From the NCBI GenBank assembly GCA_032209605.1, contig JASFXZ010000052.1:1426001-1490000 (forward strand): a DNA stretch of 64,000 nt. Direction: 5' to 3'. Position 1 is the first letter of the stretch; the number at the start of each line of letters is the position of its first letter. The position numbers and the translations under genes are program-made. The notes under the pieces were generated by a model. The model was not told the DNA's origin, searched no databases, and was given only the letters and a program-made list of their open reading frames with translations. Source of the DNA: Mactromeris polynyma. Its lineage: Eukaryota; Mollusca; Bivalvia; Venerida; Mactridae. Shown piece after piece: positions 35,801-44,800 of the stretch.

Positions 35801-38800
35801 GAAGCAATCACATGTAATGTATGTGCCTTTCTGATACTATCGGAGGGAAAAGCTAGTTATATACGCTTGCTTTCTGCTGCTACTAATTAAACATTTTCAT
35901 TCATAACTTTTAGTTAAATGTATATACTTGTATGAAATGTGTCCCATTTTTATACGCCCGTTTGAAAAACGGGACAGATTATGGGAACACCAGTGGCAGA
36001 CGGCAGGCGGCGTCTACATGTTGCCCGCTCTCTGTCAAAGAGTTTCATCCGATCTTTACCAAACTTGGTGAAAATGTTGTTGGGCATAGTATCTCGGCCA
36101 AGTTCGATAATCAGCCACATCGCCCCAGGCACTTAGCCAAATTAGCCTTGTCCGCTCTCTAAGTCAGAGTTTTCATCCGATCTTTACCAAACTTGGTGAA
36201 AATGTTGTTGGGCATAATATCTCGGCCAAGTTCGATAACCAGCCACATCGCTCAAGTCACTCGGGAGTTATCACCCTTCGATTTTAGAAATTACCTAAAA
36301 TTTGTCTTGTTTTAACTCTGAGCTCTGACTTATGACGGGCATATTTTGTGACAGTTTGCCACTCTTGTTGTGTTTGTCTTGACAAGAGCTTGCTGTGTCT
36401 ATTATATCAAGCTGTTGATATATCTTGTCAATGAACAATTAACGTGATGTCACCTTGACTTTGTTAAAATCTGATACATTTCTATGAATTGATAATGTTC
36501 AGTATAAGCAACGCAATATCAAGTTCTTCTTTATTTTGCCAATATTGATGTCACGTCTTAGGAATAATTCTGTTATCTGTGTAAACATTTTGTATATTGT
36601 ATAACGACTATCAGGCTGCTGAACTAACCTATTGACCCGTGTCCGAAGGTTGGCAACTATTTACCCATGACTGGAAACTTTTTGTTCAAGACAAGAACAG
36701 ATAGTTCCCTGTTTTTCAAGGGTCAGTATTGCCGTTGAATAATTTTGATCCTTTGACCTTCTGTCCAGTCGATAGTAGTTAAATTACATGATATAAGGAC
36801 AAATAAGTACAATTTGTGTGTTTGTATACAATGATCAGAGTCGTTACATATCATGATTTTTGTCGAATATGGTAAATATGAGAACATTGTTGGTTAAAGC
36901 CTTCATACAGATGTACTCTACAACACTGGATTGTCACTTTGCTTACTTGTTTCCCAAAACCACAAATACAACAGTCTGTTACATGTGTTTTCTATCCTAA
37001 CCTATGTACGTGCCGAAATAGCGCTAGCATAGGGAATACCTGGATTGGACTTGTGATCTGCAGTTCTGGGAAACCTTAAGAAAAGTTATAGTGCAGTGTT
37101 TTAAGAGTATATCTGTATGAAGGGATTAACATGCCATCTTCACAAAATTATCACTCGGCATATTTTGATAGAAAATAAGTCTTGTCTTATCTTTAACTGC
37201 TTTTATGCAATGTGTAGTCTGAAATGCTAAAATGGTCATAAATCACATAGGACTCGGCAGCTTAACGGAACCAGTTGTGGTTTATAGTTTGTTTTAAAGG
37301 AAAAGTAGTCATTACTTTGTATTATTTCGCCATCATTATTTTAAACCAATCGGATTGTAGAATTCATTCTGATGTTCAACAGAAGATTATGTTATCCATA
37401 ATTCTATGTCATCGAATGCTTGATTTTGTGAAGAAAAATACGATAATAATGATCATACTTACATGAAAAGTTGTAAATAGTGATTGAAGTCGGGGTTACT
37501 GACTGCTGCAGATGTGTTAACCACTTTTATTTAAACTTACATTGCAGGGCTGGAAACAGAGAAGTTTGAACATGAGGAATTACTGCAAGGTATACTTTTT
37601 TATCTATGACAAATTGAATTTATATAGATAACCAGCATTCGTGTATTCAAGAAAAACATCAAACAAGGGCATAGAGCTATTGTCTCTGTAAACATCTGAA
37701 CGTAGTCCAATGTTGGTCGTATAGTGCATGTACCGGTATATATGAACTCCACAATAACTGGTTTATGTACTGTTCTCTGCTGTACGATTTCCAACCTTTT
37801 CTATAAGTGATGTCTTTTCCAGATGTGATGTCACCATGTACTGACAGTAAGCAATATTTGCCCTGTAAGGCAATTTGAAAACGAAGTGCTTGCAAATAGT
37901 GACCCTAGCTTGTCATGTTCTTTATTCAAGTTTCACACGTTCCCGTTGTATTCAAATATAACAATTGGCAATAAAATTGTTAATTGGCGACTCTATTAAA
38001 GGAATTACCCCCAGATTACGAGTTTATTCGCAGAATATTGCTATTAACAGCTTATTATACGGATGAAGACATGATATTGACAAAATTTCAGCCACAAAAA
38101 ATCTCCCGTTTCGTGTCTCAATCTCCCGCTTTTTGAGGTGCAATCTCCCGATTTGCCTTCAGAAAAGGTTATCATGTATGCTTATTTATCCCTTATTTTA
38201 GGATTAGTGGAAGTATCACCAGATGGTGCTCCAAGATTGTCGCAAGACATGAAGATGAATATATTGTCAATCAAACAGCAAGCAGACGCACTTAGGAATG
38301 ATTTACGTAGTTTGCGTCGTCTGCAACAGATTAATAAGGAATCCATCTTGGAAACTGTGGATGACGCCTGGAGGAAAATCAGGGTACTGTAGACTGGTTT
38401 CTTATAAGTTTTATATGGAACTGCCAAAAATCTGTCTGCTTCTTTATTTATACGCACATAACAGCGTTTCACCTATATGCCTATGAATAAATTCTTATTG
38501 AATTGTCTAGAGTTTTGTTGGCTATTTTCATATATTTGATACAGTTGTGCTTTCCATTTAAATATAGCTGGTTGGATTGTAAAGTTTTGTCTATGGCTGT
38601 AATAAGTATGTGTAATTGAACTTGGTATAATTTTGAAACTTTCAACAATATGTGTACATGTATACTACATCCAACAATCTTATTCACATTCATGATTATA
38701 AATAACTTTACCAACCTGTTGAGAGAAGCTTTCTCGGTTTGTTCCGTCCATAGAGCACTCGCCTGCCACTCTGGAGGTTATAGGTTCGAATCTACAGCGG

Positions 38801-41800
38801 AAAGTTTGTTCTCTGTGTCAACTTGACTGCAGATTATTTATCCAAATCATTTGTCCTGTTGGGAATTGCTTATAGAACAGCTGGTTGGTTCTGGTTGGTT
38901 ACCCAAGTTCACTTGTTTGTTCAACTGACTGCCATACATAACTGATATACTGTTGATAAATGGCGAGCAACTTAATTACCAACCTGTTGAACATTAATTT
39001 TATAAGGGTATGAAGTGTTAATTGGTCAAAGAAAAATCATCTGAACTGCGTCCTTGTGCTCTGTTGTGGTACGTGTAGTCTTGATGCCGGTATGTTCAAG
39101 TATTTGTAGTGAAATTTGTTGTCATGGAAACATTCATTGGACGCTGACAATGCTTCATGACATATAAATGTATGATAAAGCCATATTTGGTAATGAGTGT
39201 TGTATTTCCTTGTAGGAGGCGTTGTCAACAGTACCTGGTGCTGAACATTTGTTAATTCGTCAACAACGAAGTGAAGTGGATGTGATGTACAGAATCTACC
39301 TCGAGGATAAGGCATTGGCTGACAAGGAACTTTGGTAAGGCCATGCCAGATTCTATCTATATTTAGTGTTGGGTTCAATTTTCGAAACCTACCTATTGGG
39401 CCGAAAAAAACTGGGTGTTGATAAAAAAAATATTTTTCTTCCTAAAAACAAAAGAGATTATACATCAAGTCATACTGGTAAAATACAAACTTCTAGTTAA
39501 AAAACAACACTAAGTACCAAATAAATGAGCTTTTGAACATGGTCATTGGCTACCGGACACATTTTTATCCGCTAAATGGGCTGCTATCATTGTTTTAAGA
39601 TGATTACTTTTAATATGTTCAGATTTTTTATTTCAATTTGACTGCCGAAAACCTACCCACCCGAGGACGCTTAACATAGATCCATATTGGTACGGTCTAA
39701 TTTTGAAATAGCAGAATGCATCACACACAGGTCTTGATTTAATGTTTATGCTGAGTTGACATGTTTTGTCTAACAGTCTGATAAGTCTGGTAAATAAATA
39801 CATACAATTTGGAATGAAAAATGGAAATTTTCAATGAACAAGGAAGAAATATTTTTCGTCTGGTTAAGGCTGCCCCTAATAGGCTTACTCAGCGTAATAT
39901 GTGGTTGGATACCAGTGTGTATATCTTATTCTTCAGATTCTGGTGCATATTTATTACAGGAAATAATCATAACCTAGAGATGTCATTACCATTTCCGTGA
40001 CATATTTGATTAATGGAGAAAAAATTATTCTTCCTTATATATTATTTCATCCTTTTGTAGTTGGAAAATTAATTTGTATGCATAGAGCAAGTAATGCGTA
40101 ATATGGTCTCAGAAAAGACAAGTTTTGCACATAAAACTGATAATGGATATTTGTGGAGCACAAAAACAGTCTCTGGCCATTGCCATAGTTACGGTGTGGT
40201 TAATGTTTCATAAATGCGAATGAACATTTTTCTTTGTTTTGTCTCATAGAAAACATCTTAAAGCATCATATTACTTGTGTCTTGGCTTTAATAGTTTCAT
40301 TTTTTCCTGTGTTTCATAGAACATCAGTCGGCAACTTTCTTCTTAATTAAAGTTTTATGTTACTTTTTGCTGATTGGTAAATTTTCGGTGTTCAGTTGCT
40401 CTTAATTAAAATTGATTTTGACTATTGTAATATTACAGTCCATTTGTAAAATTTCGAAATAAGATAATTTGAAATGACGGTGAAATTGGAATATACGTGC
40501 CAGTCCCACTAACAAGCCTTTATTCATGTAGAAAAAAAGTGTAATTTTTAGAACATGCAATTACTCTAAAAATGCAATAGTTTGGATGTTTGTTTTGGTC
40601 CAGTCTTTAACCAATACATAGTTCCCACGTCTACAATATTTACCTCCCTTGTTCTTAACTGTCGGCCATTTTGATAGGCAAAACTGATAAGCCCTTTTAG
40701 GAGTAATTTCAAAATATGTGATAATTGAGAAAATACATGTACCTAGAGAATTTACTGTAACAACCCATGCCCACATGAGCATAATGAATAAGTTATTTTT
40801 GTATATCGGATTAGTTAATCATCATTTACATTATATTCCCCATAAACTTTAAGGAAATTTGCCTATCAAAATGGCCGACAATTCAGAACAAGGGAGGTAA
40901 ATATTGTAGATGTGAGAATTATGTATTAGCTTAAAAAAGTCACGAAAACTCAGATCCAGTTTGCAGTATTATTCATTCCTCTTGTGTCACTATGTGATTT
41001 AAGAATAAGGTTAATTATACATAAAGAGTGAGAATTGACAGGTAATGATTAATCTTCTACTTTAATAAAAAGCAGCTTGAGTTGGATTTTCTGCTGCATG
41101 GTTTATGTGCTTGTAACAACTTTGGTATGTAAAGTCTGCAGACTGATGTAATGCCCGTCTTTCCTCGCATTTATGTGATAAATATTTTGAAAAATTATGA
41201 AATAAACTGTTCCATCTGAATTAAAGATTGTTTTTTTCTCAATTAATAAACACTACAAACTTGTGTATGTCACTGGTTATTTTCACAATCATCATTATTA
41301 TTACAACACCAAGTTAAAGATGCGGTAACTCGGAAATTGCGATTGTTCGAATATTTTCTGTTGTCGGATCACCATTCAAGTTATTGCGAATGGACTGTTT
41401 CTTGAAATGACCTTGGCATTGATATTTATATTGTCTGTTAAATGACCTTGACATTGAAATGTGTCCTTTAATTAACCTTGAATGTGCATTCCATATATTT
41501 CATGTACAGTGATCTTGAACATGCTGTAGAAGAGTTACGTTCTGATGTGTTGTCTCGTCAATGCCGTGTGCAGATGTCGGATGTTGAAGGAATGGCATTA
41601 GTTCTGAGTCACGTAACCAAGCAACTTGGTGATCTCAAAGGTGAGTGTAGGCGGTTCTGTTATCTTTATAACTTAAAGCAGGCATGAGAATTTTCCACGG
41701 ATTTGACGCTCGCAAGGGCCGTTTTTGAGACAATTTAAGCCATCTTAGATTCTTAAAAGCCAGGAGCTTCAGCGGCCCCCTGGATCACCTGCCACATTTT

Positions 41801-44800
41801 CAGCTGATTTTGAAATTTTGCATTCAGATGCCTGATAAAGGCCTTAATGGTCCAGTGGTTAAGTTTGCTTCCTTCTAACCTCTGTCAGTTTGAGCTTCAT
41901 CAAAATTCTTTTCTCTGATGCAGTAATCAAGATAGAAAGGCTAGGTCAGAAGTCCACCATGCCTAAGATAATGGAGAATCTTCTGATGTTTTCCCCATCA
42001 TTGAAATTTTTTATTTAATAGACATTTAGGCTTTCTCAGTCTTCCATTTTACCTTCATACATTATTGTCGAATATGATGAACACGCTTTGCTTATCATGA
42101 ATTTTTCTGTTGAAATTGAACTTTTATCTCTTATTGCAGTACGTTTTCCACAGATACAAGACAGATTGAAACATGTCATGGCTGCAGAAATGGAAGTAAT
42201 TGTTAGAGAAGAAAAGTAAGTTAATATGAAATTTAGTTAAAATGTTGTATGGTTTCACAGAAGAACACATAATGCAATCCAGTCATAAAACAATGTGTCT
42301 CTGTTACCCTAAAATTGTAACTTTGGTACCCGGACCAGCACACTAAAATTGTGTCTCTGGTACCCGGACCAGCACACTATAATTGTGTCTCTGGTACCCG
42401 GACCAGCACACTAAAATTGTGACTTTGGTACCCGGGCCAGCAGACTAAAATAGTGACTTTGGTACCCGGACCAACACACTAAAATTGAACCTGGCTCAGT
42501 TTTGCCTTTCCATTATGGTACTTTTTGGGCTAAGAATCTAAAATATTTCAGCATGCACACAGGTAGTGGAGAATTTGACTATTGTTGACAAAAGGTATAC
42601 AAGAAAAGAATATATCACTGGCTTAACGTACAGATTGAAATATCTGTCTCTTTGGAGTTCAGGTGGTAATACAGCATAGAGTCGTTACCACCTAAACATA
42701 CAGTAAAAGTCTTCCAGCCGGATATTTCCATTCACATTCGAAATATCCTTAAAATCTACCGATCTCAAAAGTTTTGGGTTTGGTAATACTAATAAATAAT
42801 GCTTTAAAGGATGGCCTGATTAAAAAATATGTTGAATTGCTTTTTGGAACCTTCCCAGGTGTGATTATGTTGTAAATTATAATAAATACTTTGTCTAGCC
42901 TAAATTGATTGTCTAGCCTAAATTGATATAAGGTATAACATTTGAAAGTTTTGATTGAAATTACAGGGATGATGTTTATATTGATTTCATTTGGTTTCTG
43001 TGAATTTTATTGAATATGTGCTAAAATGGTTATATAAATGGTGTAGGGGATTGCATACAAGTTTCATTAATTGTTTTAGAACTCTGTCACCAATATTCTA
43101 AGGTAAAACAAATTTCAGACCAAAAGTCATTGTGACTTGGAGTACATCATGAAATATGTGACATTTTTGTGAATACCTTTCCCAAATGACTTTTTCATCT
43201 TTCTTGTAGATTTTTAAAAGATGAGCCAGAAAAGTTAGATAACTCCTTGAAGAAATGTAAGAAACTTACAGGGACTCTATTCACTTTGAAAAGGTTGGTA
43301 TCCAATTATTTCCTACAATCAAATTTGAAACAATAACAAGGATAATTTTGAACCCGTATGTAAATTGAAGCATTTTCTTGCACACATACCATGTGTTGCC
43401 ACTGTGCATTATTTGAGTATTAAATAGATCACTATACTCTACTTACGCCATTAAACGCAACTATATCATTTAAGCCTTCATTTTGTTCCAAGTGAATTGA
43501 GTAAATAATTCTTCACAAGAAATTAAACTATGGCCCTAGTATTCATATTTTATAAATGATTAATTTTATGAAATATTGTTTGAGAATTATCATATAATTA
43601 TTTCTTAATAATGTCATCATATTGACACAGACAATTTTTAGTTGCATTTTTAATGGCTCGTAGTATATGAAGGACCATTATAGGCTTCGTTGGATATCAT
43701 TCCATATTAAAAAAATGCAAAATCCTGAATCATGAATTAGTGATGATTTCCAAACTGAATAGTGAAATTGTAATCAGTGAACTAGTGATGTTCACAGTTC
43801 TTTTGTACATAGCTGTATGATTTGCAATTCTCATGTTTCATGTATTTTATTTCAGACTAGCTTCAGTACAGGAACACCGTCCACCACAAACCGTAGCGTT
43901 ATCAATGCAAGCTAAGATACCAACCATGGAGGATAAGAAAGCTGTATTACAGAACATACAAGCTATGATACCTGATCATGAAGCTAGGCTCCATGGAATT
44001 CAAGTAATTATTTGGGTTACATACCTTGATTTTTCGTATATTATAGATTATATAAATGGTTTTGAGTCGTAGAATGATAAAAAGTAATACTGGGAAAGCT
44101 GTATTCACAGTACTAAGAGTTCCTTACACGGATTCTCAGGGTATAAGTTAATGTCAAGCAAGAGGAGGTAGTATGAAAACAACAAAAAGAAATCAGGAAA
44201 AACTTACACCAAATCGGGGGGGGGGGGCTGCTGCATAAATATTTTTGAAGCTGAATTGAGAATAAATGAGGATTGGTCAGGAATAAGGCATGGTTAAACT
44301 CTTAACAGTACAATGGCTTCACTGCCTTACTGTATAATAGGCGAAACGAAAATGTTCTGTAAAATAATTGTTTCTTTCTGCTAAAACAGTATACCATTGT
44401 TTCAGCTGTTATCCAATCATAGAAACACATGTTGAATACAATATCATTTACACTTGCAGGCAGCAGAGACAGCTCGTCAAATCAAGAAGAAAATTACTAC
44501 GCAGCAAGAATCATTAAGGTTTGGGAAAACTTTAGAATTGGCGACTAAGGCATTAAAACCACATGGTGCTGTCCCCACTTCTCAACCAGGGGAAATAACT
44601 ACTGCTGTCTCTCATTCGCCATCAAATGGGGATGATGCATCCATCATATCGTTCGCTATGCCTATGTCAACTTCCACACCAAAGAGTGCTGGTCAACCAT
44701 CTACCTCAAAACCAGAATCTTCCGCCACATCTCCATCAATGGCATATCCGGTTATGTCCCTTATCAGAGCCATGTCACCTAAGAGTGAACAGGCTTCAGG

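Noticed and set aside
38740..38815. Functional tRNA gene
   Set aside because: A- and B-box-like motifs are present but I could not form a cloverleaf with a paired acceptor stem; a SINE head fits better.
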